Assembly: GCA_933207985.1 (NCBI GenBank)
Contig: OW240914.1
Location: forward strand, 129,671,047 to 129,735,046
Direction of reading: 5' to 3'
Length of the DNA stretch: 64,000 nt
Source of the DNA: Pelobates cultripes
Taxonomy: Eukaryota; Chordata; Amphibia; Anura; Pelobatidae
This document shows, in pieces, positions 10,462 through 40,774 of the stretch. A program made the translations under genes and the position numbers. The notes below the pieces were generated by a model, which saw nothing but the letters and a program-made list of their open reading frames with translations, made no database searches and was not told the DNA's origin. The number at the start of each line of letters is the position of its first letter. Positions within the stretch are counted from its first letter, which is position 1.

Positions 10462-11960
10462 ATAGTCCTCCATGACCGTGTCAGCCAATCCCACAAAGTC
10501 CCTACCTTCTCTATCGCGGGACCTTTGCGCTGCTGGATAGTACCTATCTTCCCTTACACTTCCTCTGTTCCCATTACTCCCTCTATTACCATTACTCCCT
10601 CCGGGGCCTCCTCTACCTCTCGCTCTGCCTCTAAAGTTTCCGTAACCTGCCCTGGGTAAGTCTCTCTCATACTGCTCTCTTTGCGGACACTCGTTCCTCC
10701 AATGCCCTTCTTCCTTACAGTACGCGCACTGATTCCTACTCAAAGGCTCCCTATTCCATCTACCATCGCCTCTATCTGGGCCCCGTCTATCTACGCCTGC
10801 GATCGCTACCGCTAGCATATCTGCCTTTCTACGCATCTTGCGCTCTTCCTCTTTCTTACTTTCTGTTTCCCTATTCATATATACTTTGTTCGCTACCTCC
10901 ATTAGTTGGGTGATAGACATACCTGCAAACCCTTCTAATTTCTGTAGCTTGCGCTTAATATCTCCGTAAGCTTGGCTGACAAAGGCGGAGTTTACCATTC
11001 GGGAATTATCAGCGTCTTCCGGATTAAAGGGGGTATACAAGCGGTATGCCTCCAATAATCGGTCATAAAAGACACTGGGCGCTTCATCACTTTTCTGAAT
11101 CACCTCAACTGTCTTCGACATGTTAATAGCTTTCTTCCCTCCGGCTTTCATGCCAGCAATTATAGCATCTCTATAGGCTTTAAGTTGAGCCATATCTGCG
11201 CCATTTACATTCCAGTCAGGATCGGTGTTAGGGTAATGTGTTGCGGCCCATGCTGCCGGATTGGCTTGATTTAAAGCACGGGCTCTCTCCTCTAGCGCCT
11301 TAATGGCCGCTTGGTTAATCCTTGTCCTTTCCTCATTATTGAACAATGTCATTAATAACTGCTGGCAATCAGCCCATGTCGGGTTATGTGTCTGAACTAT
11401 CGAGGTGAACAGATCGGTCATAGCTTGTGGTTTCTCAGTGTACGAGGAATTGTGGGTCTTCCAATTCAAGAGATCGGTAGTCGTGAACGGGACATATACG
11501 AAGACTGGGTCAGCATGTGCCATTTGACCTGCGGCATCGATATAGGCTGACCCAGGATTCAGATGAAGAGGCATCTGATAATGTTTTAATTGTTGGGTAC
11601 CGGTCAGTTGTCGGGTTAGTATGGGGCTACGTGGAGGGGCGTCAGTTAAAGGTTCCGGTCGAGAGGTAATAGGGCATGAGGATGTGGGAACTTGATTTTG
11701 GGAAAAGTTAGTGAATAGTATACTCCGAGCCGAGCTAGAAGAAGCTTGACCGGAAGTTTGAAGTGGCGCCAAATCAGGATATTCAGATCTAATGGGGGTT
11801 GGTCCTGGTTCCGGAAGGGGAGTTTTAATACGAGGGGGGGTGGATTCTGTACTGGAGGAGGAAGCGGAAGTGGATGGGGGCAATAGGGGAAGGGGTGCAG
11901 AACTTCCTGCATTCGCGTCACTTCCTCTTAAAGGAAAGTAAGGGGCGGCAAAGGGATCTC
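10459..11960 (-). pseudogene. gag: gag, 3' part: proline-rich region, capsid and nucleocapsid (tRNA-Gly ERV)
   Basis: An open frame of about 500 codons. It begins with a Ser/Pro-rich p12-like stretch and continues with a capsid containing the major homology-like segment around 11060-11100 (SDEAPSVFYDRLLEAY). A Lys/Arg/Glu-rich linker follows, then one CCHC knuckle (CAYC...H...C) near 10720 and an Arg-Gly-rich tail. One knuckle with a charged helical linker is typical of gamma-like Gag. It is separated from the matrix segment by a frameshift near 11955, and its apparent first codons are not a real start. Confidence 0.88.
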
Positions 11961-12350
11961 GGACTCAGGGGGCGTGTCCAAAATGGGCCTAATACCAGTC
12001 CTAGTGGACAAACAAGTCCTGGCCACCATGAGGCGACATTGCTCCTCGTGGCATATCCGGATCCATTTTGGCGAGTCGTTTACGGCCTGCCTCCAACAAT
12101 CAATGTATGGAAACTGTCCGTAAAGTTCAGGCCTACCTGATACAGCCACGTGTACACGCTGTACCAGGGTTGGATCCAAACTGCCACGCGGCGGCCATGC
12201 CGCAACCAAAGTAGGCCACTCCCTAGTGCACAAAGTGACCAAACGTACAGGAGACATTTTAACCCCAAAATCACATGTTTTGAATCCCTTTTTAAAATTC
12301 TTTACCATACAACCTAAGGGATCCGAAATCGTTGACTCTGACGCGCCCAT
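11928..12350 (-). pseudogene. gag: gag, 5' part: myristoylated matrix (tRNA-Gly ERV)
   Basis: The likely start is the ATG at 12350, because it yields MGASES, an N-myristoylation signal (Gly at position 2, Ser at 6). An upstream in-frame ATG at 12404 would bury this signal. A basic KNFKKGFK patch follows, as expected for membrane binding. The frame stops at 11928, and the continuation of Gag lies in another frame from about 11955, so a single indel has broken the gene. Confidence 0.85.
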
Positions 12351-13612
12351 ACTTATCAATGGAACGTCGTTGACAACGAATACTATGCACGCGTTCTTAT
12401 TCAACAGTCACACCCGTTTCCTCTGGCAACAGCACCACGTGGTACAGTTACCGAGTGAAACGTACACAATAACACAATAATCACTCAGGGAATTCCCGTA
12501 CACACACAGCTGTTACACCAGTCACTAAATAATCAATATTATGCCCTTTGGCGAAACTATACAGTCACCCACGCTATAATTCTCTATATATGAATTACCC
12601 GTCTATAACACACCCCAGTAACATCGTCTTTTACTAGTATCGGTTACAGTACGGTTAGCATAGGTCAAAGCACAATTTAAGGTCACAATACAATTATTAG
12701 TGGTTACGGTGTTAAACATGCAATAGACGACAATGATTAGTACTTATATACAGTGTCAGTAAATATACAGGGTTATGGTACCGTGCACTATGATACAGCA
12801 ACACACTATTAACACTCTCGCTAGACAGCTGAGCTCGCGCTATCTAACAAGATATACACTTTACTAACAATCTTTAACACATTTACAATCCCAACTAAAC
12901 TATTGGCCAGTACCTTGAATGGACTACCTAAAACTATATACACTCGTTTTGGTTAGCCACACTGCCCAAACACCACATATAGCGAACTAGAGGGCGAAAT
13001 TTACAAAATTGCCCTTCTAGTCTATTTACTCTATCAAAAGTCTAGTGGGTTCCAAATTTACACGCCTTCCCACTTAGCCAAGATAGGTTGAGAGCTAGCG
13101 AACCGAATTTACACAGGCGCCGCTTAGTCTCCCGGTCCCTCCGACCTAGCGAACGTAATATACACCCTAGAACGCTAGTCTAGACAAGACACCGGTGTCC
13201 GGCTAGGGCTATTTACACAGGACCCCGCCTGACTAACCAGATCAAACGGTCTTACTAAAGAGCGTTCGATCGAGCGGTGCGCCTTCGCTCCTTCCCTCCG
13301 ACAGAGGGGGCAGATTCCATACACAGATTTAAACCCCTTTTGGGCCTACCGCACAATCGGTATACCCCTAGTGGGTCTGCCGTCTAAAACAGCAGTTGTC
13401 TTACCTCCTCGTTCCTGAACCTGAGTTCACACTCATCGACGGGGACACCCCAGCACTTCTTACGTAGAGGCCGATGATCTCCTGGACAACAGACCAGTGG
13501 CGCCGAGACGAAGGGAGGTCCACGCAGAAGTTCAGGGGTGCAGCCGTAGAGAACGTGGGCAAAGATAGACCGTCTCACGCCTCTGCCTCTCAGCTACCGT
13601 TGAACGATGAGC
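12351..13612 (-). other. 5' leader of the tRNA-Gly ERV
   Basis: About 1.26 kb between primer site and gag ATG, without a long open frame. It should contain the packaging signal and the env splice donor. Short motifs of the CTAGCGAA...TACAC kind recur at about 13020-13210, but no clear tandem repeat was delineated. Confidence 0.6.
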
Positions 13613-13630
13613 TTCCCGGCCAATGCACCA
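13613..13630 (-). promoter_or_regulatory. Primer-binding site, tRNA-Gly type
   Basis: The minus strand reads TGGTGCATTGGCCGGGAA two bases after the LTR end. This complements the 3' end of glycine tRNA, whose acceptor stem starts GCATTGG. Confidence 0.8.
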
Positions 13631-13632
13631 AA

Positions 13633-14068
13633 TGATACCGGAGAAACTGACGGAAGCAAAGCACAGAGGGATGGACACAGGTTTCTTCAGGAAGGAAGAG
13701 ATTCTTTATTGGATCACCGATCGGGACTCAGAGGGACTAATGTCACCAAAAATACAGCAAGTTCTGAGCCCTGAACAATAGTGCAGGCTCCCTATATAGG
13801 CACATAACTCCTCCCATATTAAGCTCCACCCGCACATTCTCTTGACCAATCATTACAAATAAGAATTAACTTCCTGCTTGACCGCATGGCTTGTCCAGCA
13901 CAATGGAGGAGGGGAATACTACATCCTGTATTCTTGCACATGCTCCGTACACTACTGATCGTATCTTGCCTCGTGCAACCAACTGATCGATACGTCAGCA
14001 TATGCACGTACACATGCCACGTGGTAATCTCGGCCTACTTAATTTATTTTTACCGAGATTCCACCACA
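13633..14068 (-). repeat. 5' LTR of the tRNA-Gly ERV (436 bp)
   Basis: The LTR runs from TGTGGTGG (14068) to GGTATCA (13633) on the minus strand. It has a TATA box (CCTATATAGG) near 13795 and a poly(A) signal AATAAA at 13712-13717, and its end lies two bases from the primer site. A CACGTG palindrome lies near 14018. It is homologous to the LTRs at 45055-45484 and 51898-52325, so the two ERVs belong to one family. Confidence 0.92.
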
Positions 14069-14686
14069 AAAGCTTGTTTGATGCTCGGTTATGCTGGAGC
14101 TGTTACTGAACACGTCTGGCCATCTTGGCTGTCAGGCCCCACCCCCGTATTTTTGTATTTAATTGTATTTTTTGTATTTTTCACACCTTAGAATGGACTC
14201 CCCTGAGGGATAAAGAGTATGCCTTAATGAACATGTGTTTAAAGACTTTGGATTGCCTGAGGTCTGCACATATTTTTATGGCATGTTGTTAACCAATTTT
14301 CTACAATAAAGTATGACATTTCGTGATCTACCTTTTGAATTATTCTAAGATCCTTATGAGTGCGGACTGTTTGGCTGGTTTTGGTGAGATTTTCTAAATT
14401 CCCTGTTGCTTGTGTAGTGGGTGCATTAGGGTGTGCCAGAGCACAAGCACACCACGTGAGCACACATATGATCACTTTTGTATTCTGCTAGTAGCGTGTG
14501 AAAAAAGCTGTAGGCAGAAGTCAAATGCCGCATGAGGTAAATAATTATCAGGGCTTTAAATTTGCAGTCCTGTGCTACTAGCCACACCTTAAAAATGATT
14601 TGTCCAGAATTCGACTAGTAATAATAGACTCTAATATACCATTAGGTATTTGACAGGATTTTGAAAAAAAAAATAGTTTTTATATA
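14069..14686. other. Intergenic sequence, nothing recognised
   Basis: About 620 bp of AT-rich sequence right of the ERV. No convincing gene or repeat boundary was found. Confidence 0.5.
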
Positions 14687-15186
14687 TTAAAGGGACAATT
14701 TAGTCACCCAGACCACTTCAGCTCAATGAAGAGGTCTGGGTGCCAGGTCCCCCAGGTTTTAACCCTTCAGATGTAAACATAGCAGTTTCAGAGAAACTAC
14801 TATGTTTACATTGCAGGGTTAATCCAACCTCTAGTGGCTGTCTCCCTAACAGCCGCTAGAGGCGCTTCTGCAACGCTGGATGCAAAATTCGCATCCAGCG
14901 TGGAGAATGTCCATAGGAAAGCAATGAGAAATGCTTTCCAATTGACCACTCGGGAGCTGACGTTGACGGGGGAGAAGAGGTCACCAGCGCCGGGTGAGCC
15001 CGGGGCTGGATAAAGGTAAGTGGCTGAAGGGGTTTTAACCCCTTCAGTGCCAAGGGAGGGGGACCCTGAGGGTGAGGGGCGGGGGGGTCCTAAGGATGCT
15101 ATAGTGTCAGGAAAACAAGTTTCCTGCAGCTCCAGCATAACCCACACACCAGACAAATTTGTTTTCCTGACACTATAGTGATCCCA
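14687..15186. mobile_element. MITE, TTAA-flanked family (diverged copy)
   Basis: Starts TTAAAGGGACAATTTAGTC and ends in a palindromic block with CAGGAAAACAAGTTT and GACACTATAGTGATCCC. The internal segments AACAGCCGCTAGAGGCGCTT and ACACTATAGTG recur in the copy at 39629-39908, which ends in CCTTTAA. The TTAA suggests a piggyBac-type non-autonomous element. Confidence 0.7.
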
Positions 15187-15213
15187 TAGGCATGCGCACT
15201 GGGTATGCCGGGT

Positions 15214-15260
15214 AGGGGCGGACTGAGAACCCTCAGGGCACCCGGGCAACATAAATCAAG
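15214..15260. mobile_element. hAT-like terminal fragment
   Basis: AGGGGCGGACTGAGAACC followed by GGGCACCCGGGC resembles the terminal sequence of common hAT elements. No matching inverted end was located with confidence. Confidence 0.4.
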
Positions 15261-15430
15261 GGCCCCCTTAGAGGCCTCACCCATGCGTCGCAGCAAGCCC
15301 CACCCTTGTCCCGTCTCCAGCCACACCCTACACAATCTTTAGACATAAGGAACAAAAGTGCAATAAATTCTAAACAAGTGCAATATAATTAACAAATGCA
15401 AAAAACAAACTGTGCAAAATAAATAACAAT

Positions 15431-15715
15431 AATCCCCTCAAGGCCCCCAGTAGAGACTACAATTGAGGGCTAATGGGCCATGGAGGGGGGTCTTCTAGCA
15501 GAGGCTATCTCAGTGTCCTTTAGAGAGTGTGTTAGAAAGAATGCCCTCAAGGCCTCATTAGAGATTATAATGGAGTCCAATAGGCTTGGAAGGGGGGTTT
15601 TCTAACAGAGGCTATCTCAGTGTCCTTTAGAGAGTGTTAGAAAGAATCCCCTCCAGGCCCCATTAGAGACTACAATGGAGTCTAATGGGGCCTGGAGTGG
15701 TGTCTTTCCAACACT
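15431..15715. repeat. Three diverged tandem units of about 110-120 bp
   Basis: Each unit contains CCCCTCAAGGCCCC-like sequence, AGAGACTACAAT, GGCTATCTCAGTGTCC and TTTAGAGAGTG. Units begin near 15431, 15545 and 15650. Confidence 0.7.
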
Positions 15716-15794
15716 CTGGTTCTTATTCACAATATAGCAACACAGCATAGCTCGCTGATACCTAGGCCAAGTTGGCTCCTCTCACCTTAATTAC

Positions 15795-16075
15795 TGTTGC
15801 TGGCAGTCTGTGGGCTTTCTGGTTACGGCTGGCAGGCTGTGGGCTTACTGGCTGCGGCTGGCAGGCTGTGTTTGCTGGCAGGATGTGGGCTTGCTGGCTA
15901 CTGCGGCTTGCTGGCTACGGCTGGCAGGCTGTGGGCTTGCTGGCTGTAAGCCTGTGGCTGGCTTCTGGCCTGTTGTCTGGCTGGCTGCTGGCCTGTGGGC
16001 TGGTTAACTGGTGGCCTGTGGGCTGGATGGCTGGCCTGTGGGTTGGCTGGCTGGTGGCCTGTGGGCTGGCTGGCC
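15795..16075. repeat. Minisatellite of GGCAGGCTGTGGGCTTGCTG type
   Basis: Imperfect repeats of about 15-28 bp rich in CTGGC and TGTGGGCT. The long frames across it are a by-product of the repeat and are not genes. Confidence 0.85.
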
Positions 16076-16509
16076 TCTAAAGATGGCTGACAAAGGTGTG
16101 GCTGAGCCCAGTTTTTTTGGCTTTGTAAGGCAGTGTGCGGAATGCAATGAAATCTGGATGGTGCGGGCGGCATGACGTCGATGCGCCTCCGCGCACAGGA
16201 CTCCATGGAAACCCAGGACCTGGGCCCCTCCTCCTATGCTGAGGTAAGTAGCGCCGGCTGACGTGCCCCGATAGCCGGGTGGAAATAACTCTGTAGTCAG
16301 TGCACAGAAAATGACGCAGCTCAAGCTCTGGGGCCCCAACATTTCTGGTGGCTGCCCAGCCCGCCGCGCCAGTGCACTGTGCGTGCAGCCATGCACATAA
16401 CAGAATGTGAACTGACTACAGAGTTATTTTCACCCGGCTATCGGGGCACGGCAGCCTCCCACATGGCCTGCCCCCAAGTCAGCCCACATAACCCATCTTG
16501 AGTCCACCC

Positions 16510-17185
16510 ACAAGGATGAAGTGTGTGTGTGTGTATAGTGGCTGTAGAATGTGTGCAGTGGATGCAAAATGCATGAGTAAAGTGGATACAGTGTTTATAG
16601 TGGATTCAGATTGAATGTTTGTGTAGTGGATATAGATTGTAGTGAATTATGTGTGTGTTTGTGTAGTGAGTGCTGTGTGTGTGTTTGTGTAGTGGATACT
16701 GTGTGTGTGTTTGTAGTGGATACTGTGTGTGTGTTTGTGTAGTGGATGATGTGTGTGTTTGTGTAGTGAATGCTGCATGTGTGTATTTTTTAGCTGTTGA
16801 ATTTGTATAATTTTTTAAAAGAAAATGTATTTCTCCCTCTCTGCCTCTTACCTGTAGCCAGGGATGGGGGACACTGTAGTGTATGGTTGTGTAGTGGATG
16901 CAGTTGGTGTGTTTGTGTGGTGGATGATGTATGTGGTTGTGTAGTGCATGATGTGTGTGGTTGTGTAGTGGTTGATGTGTATTTGTGTAGTGGATGATGT
17001 GTGTGGTTGTGTAATGGATGACGTGTATTTGTGTAGTGGATGATGTGTGTGGTTGTGTAGTGGATGATGTGTGTGGTTGTGTAATGGATGATGTGTATTT
17101 GTGTAGTGGATGATGTGTGTGGTTGTGTAGTGGATGCATTTTGTATGTTTGATGTGTGTGTGTGGTGGATGTGTGACATGCTGCT
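16510..17185. repeat. GT-rich minisatellite (GTGTAGTGGATGATGTGTGT)
   Basis: Units of about 20-40 bp built from TTGTGTAGTGGATGATGTGT, interrupted near 16790-16880 by unique sequence. Spurious frames on both strands result from the repeat. Confidence 0.9.
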
Positions 17186-17689
17186 GGGGGGTATCTTTTA
17201 GCGGTTGAATTTTCATATTATTTTCATATTATTATTTTTTTTAAATGTATTTCCCCCTCCCTGCCTTTTACCAGGGAGGGGGACAGTGGATTCCCTGGTG
17301 GTCCGGTGGCCCAGCTTTATGGGCCAGCATAGAGTGGCCCAGCAGACATCTTCCCCCTCCTGCAGCCAGTGCTCTTTAACAAGCCCAGCATGCATTGCGT
17401 GCCGCGGAGCGGTGTTGCGGCAACGCTTTACTGCTGTGGCTCGCGTGAGTCCCGGAGGGGAAGGTGAGTGTGTCCTGGGCCCTGCTTGGAAGCCAGCAGG
17501 GCCTGCAGAGGCATATATATATAGCGGTACTCAGATCTCACGAGAGTGAACTTTAACCCCGCAGGCTAGAGTTCACTCACCACTGGACCACCAGGGAAAG
17601 CAGCAGGAACAAGAATCCCCCCTCCCTACATAAGGTGAGAAGGGAGGGGGGATATTAAGTAATGTACCCCCACCTCCACAATCACCCAC

Positions 17690-18472
17690 AGACATACAGC
17701 ACATGCACCCACACACACAGCACCTACACACATACAGCACCCACAGACATACACAGCACCTACACACATACACAGCACCTATACACATACAGCACCCACA
17801 CACATACACAGCTCCAACACACATACACAGCACCAACACACATACACAGTACCTACACACATACACAGCACTCACACACATAAAGCACCCACAGACATAC
17901 ACAGCACCTACACACATACAGCACCCACAGACATACACAGCACCTATACACATACAGCACCCACACACATACACAGCTCCAACACACATACACAGCACCT
18001 ACACACATACACAGCACCCAAACACATAAAGCACCCACAGACATACACAGCTCCAACACACATACACAGCACCAACACACATACACAGCACCTACACACA
18101 TACACAGAACCCACACACATAAAGCACCCACAGACATACACAGCACCTTCACACATACAGCACCCACACACATACACAGCACCAACACACATACAGCACC
18201 CACACACACAGCACCCTCACAAACACACACAGCACCCTTACACACAGCACACAAACAGCACCCTCACAAACAGGACTCTAACAAACACACACACAGCACA
18301 CTACCAGTACCCTCACACACAAACAGCACCCTCACACACAGTACATTAACAGCACCCTCACAAGTGCGCACACACAAACACCCTCACCCACATAGCACAC
18401 TACCAGCACCCTCACACACACACATCACAGTAACAGCACCCTTACACAGCACACACACACACACACAGTGTA

Positions 18473-18480
<8 letters not shown>
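17690..18480. repeat. CA-rich minisatellite (ACACACATACACAGCACC)
   Basis: Dozens of 18-36 bp units such as CACACATACACAGCACCTA and CACAGACATACACAGCACC. The strand composition is opposite to the GT-rich block 500 bp to the left. Confidence 0.92.
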
Positions 18481-18520
<40 letters not shown>

Positions 18521-18545
18521 CACACATACATACATACATATATAT
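18481..18545. repeat. (TA)n/(CA)n microsatellite
   Basis: Alternating TATATA with CACATACATACATA, contiguous with the CA-rich minisatellite. Confidence 0.9.
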
Positions 18546-18800
18546 ACGTGGCGTGTGCTCGTGCTTCAGGGTGCACACCCTAATGCAATAGGCTGCGCAC
18601 ACCTATGAGTGATCCTTTAATGTTAAATAAAGTACTTTTTAAAACCATCTGGGCTCCAGAAAGGTGTGTGGTCCTTAACCACACTAAGCAGCAATACTGA
18701 TCCAGCATGCAGGCTCTATGTTTGTGAGTATGATAAATCAACTTTAACCCTTTACACTAAAGTATAAGTGGATCTACACTATATTCTGTATTTTCTCACT

Positions 18801-18964
18801 CTGAGATAATCAGAGAAAAAGGAAGGAAAATAAAAGTTACCACCATAACTACTACACCAGCAAGGGGAGTGGTCGCCCAAAACTGAGATAATCAAAGGAA
18901 AAGGAAGGAAAATAACTTACCACCATAACTATTACACCAACAAGGAGAATGGTCGCCCAGAACG
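18801..18964. repeat. Tandem duplication, period 82 bp
   Basis: CTGAGATAATCA followed by GGAAGGAAAATAA and GTGGTCGCCCA occurs at 18801 and again at 18883, with a few substitutions. Confidence 0.8.
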
Positions 18965-19552
18965 GACTAACAAGCAATACATACCAGAGATAGGTCATAT
19001 AGCTCTGGAAATTGTGAGTGTTAAATTGGCAATTCATGCACTTTAAACTGTTTTAAAAGATATCACACATTTGCACTTTATGTCTTTGTTTAAAGGGATA
19101 TACGCTTGATTGAAGTTGCTCAAAAGAGACCATTGAGCTAAGTGTTTTTTCTATATATAGGCATGGAATGTTTCTGACACTAAATATATAGCACTCCACT
19201 ATTTTTTTTGTATAGATTCTGTAATTAGGCCCATCATAATTGTCAGCACCAGGCCCACTGGGCTCTTAATCTGGCCCTGCCCAGCTTCCAAGATGTGGTA
19301 TTTTTATGGTGTACGTGCATATACCTAATTGCTCTCCTCTGTTCATTCTGTTAGGTAGTGTTTCCTGTGGTCTGTGCCCTTGTTAGATACTTAAACTAAT
19401 ATTGACACACAGAGTTCATTCAGTGGGAGATTTAAGCTATCACTATCTCTCTGCCATTTGATCATCTCCCAGGCTGTGCTTACAGAGTTCCTATTCTGAG
19501 CAAAGAAATTAGGGTACTGGTTCTGAGAGCAGCTCTTGGTATTTTGGGAAAG
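18965..19552 (+). promoter_or_regulatory. Upstream region of the ido2-like gene
   Basis: The 5' UTR and promoter must lie here or further left. No convincing TATA box or interferon-response element could be assigned by eye. A hAT-like end (GGCCCTGCCCAG) is at about 19290. Confidence 0.3.
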
Positions 19553-37871
<18,319 letters not shown>

Positions 37872-39628
37872 CCAGAACCTGCAAGCCTTAAACAGCTCTT
37901 ATTATGCAAATTATTTTTAAGAGACTTAATTTTAATGTTAATTATTTTTGGCCCATGTCTAATATGCCCCTGTGAGTTTAGTTATCTTGACACTAAAGGT
38001 AAAGTCTGGTTTGATGGCTGGCCATATTTACCATGAAGCCAACAAACCACAACTACAAAACTGCTTCATAATCCTTGCTTAACTATCCAACCCAATGACC
38101 ATGTTTAAACTTTTCAATGTGATGTAATATAAATTCTTGGTTTAATTAAGATGACTCCATTTTGTTTTGTTACACTAATCTGCATGATGCTAAAGATAGT
38201 GGGTTATTAATGTTATAAGGTATAAAGTTAGCTTTTTATTTGCCCACCTTTTTAATCATAGTAGTTGTTTGTTTCACTATGCTGTAATGTTAAAAATATA
38301 TTTTATAATTGATTAAAAGTGTTGCTTCAACCACAATGACCACTTCAGTGTGTACACCGTATACAGAGTCATGTTTCATTGTTGGCACACGTGACATTGG
38401 CAGCCCAGAACTCTGTTCTGGGATGCCAGTGTCAATTCTGTGCAAATTTTGCATTGGTTATCAGCGCGCACAGTTCATTGCCACAGACGTGCTTATCTTC
38501 TCCCTTGCAGGTACTTAAAGACTGATGTCCCCCCTGGCATATTTACACTTGCTTCTCACATCACTCTTACCGATCTACATTTTTCTGTTGTGCTTCCTGA
38601 CGAACACTTAGCTGCCATCAGGACATTATAGCCAACAGGGGGTCCACTTGAGCTTTGGACTGTTAAACACTATGTCCTGTAGAGGACATAGATATAGCTA
38701 AACTGAACAAACCAGCCAGTAATTCGGGCGGACTTACCCCTATACAAATTTAAGTGACTCCGATGTTGAAACCTATGCTTCAAAATTAGGCCCTCCTGGA
38801 ATGTTCTTTCTAGGCAGATGAAGCGAACCATTCTGCAGTAGCTTTTAAACCAGTATGAATCGTTTATATGCGTTGGATACTCTAAAACTGGTAAATAATT
38901 ATCTGTAAAACCCAAAATATCCAGGGGAGGGCTTTATCTTGTATACCTGAACTGAGTTACCTCAATGCAATGAATATATGCCAGGCTGTTTAATCACCTG
39001 GACACTCGGGCATCTGAGGCACACAGAACTGCACAATACAGGCTACAGCTACCTTACTCCACTCACCAATGTTAAGAAGTGGTCATGGGCACCCCTTTAC
39101 TCTGTCCCAATGATGACACCAACCTAAACCAGTTGGGAACCTATCGAATGCAGACACTAATATTCTAGCACCTAGTGGAAGACACGCCAATTCTTAATGG
39201 ACAGAAAATGATCAGACCTCTTACTTTCCTGTTACAGAAGATTCTCCCAATAATGCTCTGTACCAGCATTTATGCAATTACACTGAGGGCAATACATTTG
39301 TTAAAAGACAAAGTATAATCCTTCTGCATGTAGCCTGACAGACCACTGGGTGGCAGTGTTGCTATGTCACAGCATTCAGGGGCACAGTTCTAACTAGTCA
39401 CTAGCAGACAGTTATGTCTAATTGCAATGACTTGAAATTAGATAACAAAGCCCAGGGAGGTAGCATTAGTCTATATCATGACACATGAAATCAGTATCAC
39501 CGAATACAACATACACCATGCATTGTGGATTATTAAAAAATTAATACCAAAATAGCTGAATTGGAGGAATTTCTTATCTGTCATTCCCAGCACACCTACT
39601 ACAATTCCATTTTCAATTATTCTCAATG
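37872..39628 (+). other. Probable 3' UTR and downstream sequence
   Basis: A possible poly(A) signal ATTAAA at 38312-38317 is followed by GT-rich sequence, giving a 3' UTR of about 0.45 kb. An imperfect hairpin (CAGCCCAGAAC/GTTCTGGGATG) is near 38400. Nothing else was recognised. Confidence 0.35.
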
Positions 39629-39908
39629 ACAGCCGCTAGAGGCGCTTCCGCGCTTCTCACTGTGATTTTGAGAAGACGCCAGCGTCCAAAGGAAAGCATT
39701 GAGAATGCTTCCCTATGGACTGGCTGAATGCGCGTGCGAGGAGAGTCCCCAGCGCCGAGGGAGCCCAGCGCTGGAGAAAGTTATGTGTTTAACCTCTTCC
39801 ACCCCCTTCAGCCTGGCAGGAGTGGGACCCTGAGGGTGGGGGCACCCTCAGGGCACTATAGTGCCAGGAAAACAAGTTTGTTTTCCTGGAACTATAGTGG
39901 TCCTTTAA
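39629..39908. mobile_element. MITE, partial copy of the family at 14687-15186
   Basis: Shares the GACAGCCGCTAGAGGCGCTT start, the GGACCCTGAGGGTG centre and the AAACAAGTTTGTTTTCCTGG palindrome. Ends ACTATAGTGGTCCTTTAA. Confidence 0.75.
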
Positions 39909-40769
39909 TGCCTGGTTAATTGAATAAATCTAATTGCATTGCTGCAGAAAAATGTAGAGTAATAAAACACCAATTGTGGGAGCATTGATTGTCTGCGGAT
40001 TTGTGAAATGTTAATAATTCTATCCATCGCCACAGTCGATGGGTTTTGTCTATATATAATATTGTCCCAAAACTGTCCACTGTTGTTTTCAAGGTGGACC
40101 CTTGTTTTTGCACTTTGGCAATGAGCTAAGCCCCACACTGCTAGGATTAGCTAAGATAGAGAGCTAGGTTCTGCATGCAGAGAGGGGCACCCAGTGTATC
40201 CCAGGTAAGACGTCAAAACATTAGCAAACAGGTTGACTACATCGATTGGGTGGGGCACCATGGCAGAGGTGTAGTGGTTATGGTGCTTGGAGTGTTCCTT
40301 TAATCTCTTGCTGGCATTTATGAATGGGAAACCTGAAATTATTACTACTGATTGATAGATTCCTTGCATCTCACAAACAGGATCTGTACGGCTGCATGAC
40401 TATGCATAGTGGTTTAATCCCAACTCAATCTGAGTACTTACATGATAGACTATAATTTATCAGCACAGTGGCGGAATATACTGAAAGACCCTGTAGGATT
40501 TAAAAAAAAAAAAAATCTGATTCCCTTTGTGGCGGTACACCTTAGTATGTGATTCCATGTGCACGTAAACCTGTAATTTTCATGTAGTAAGAAATTGTTT
40601 CCATTGGTCCTACCCACTTTATTTATTTTTACTGTTTTCATTACTTTTTTTTTTTTTTCTATCTCTCTGTTTTTTTTTACTCCTTGGTTGTAAAACAAAA
40701 TAATGAAAATAACTGGGTTAACACCTGTTAGTCTTCTTGTAGTTGGAAACTATAGTGACTGGGAGGTGA
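39909..40769. other. Intergenic sequence
   Basis: No gene or element was recognised. Poly(A) and poly(T) runs are near 40500 and 40645. Confidence 0.5.
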
Positions 40770-40774
40770 CTGTG

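Larger units (their letters stand above)
1..14068 (-). mobile_element. Class I endogenous retrovirus (tRNA-Gly primer type), 5' LTR to env, interrupted by a Ty3 element
   Basis: Reading leftwards on the minus strand, the order is 5' LTR (13633-14068), primer site (13613-13630), leader, gag (12350-10459), an in-frame UGA, protease-RT (10458-9483), an inserted Ty3 element (9482-3992), the rest of RT with RNase H and integrase (3991-1378), and env from 1171 off the left edge. The 3' LTR is outside the window. The integrase C-terminus and the env type place it in the gamma-like class I retroviruses. It is broken by a gag frameshift and the nested insertion, but long stretches are still open, so it is not very old. 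Confidence 0.93.

Noticed and set aside
16606..17216. Long His/Thr-rich reading frames
   Set aside because: They are produced by the GT-rich minisatellite in several frames and on both strands, with no conserved domain.
17573..18254. Cys/Val-rich and Thr/His-rich frames suggesting a keratin-associated-like protein
   Set aside because: Translation of the CA-rich minisatellite; equivalent frames exist on both strands.
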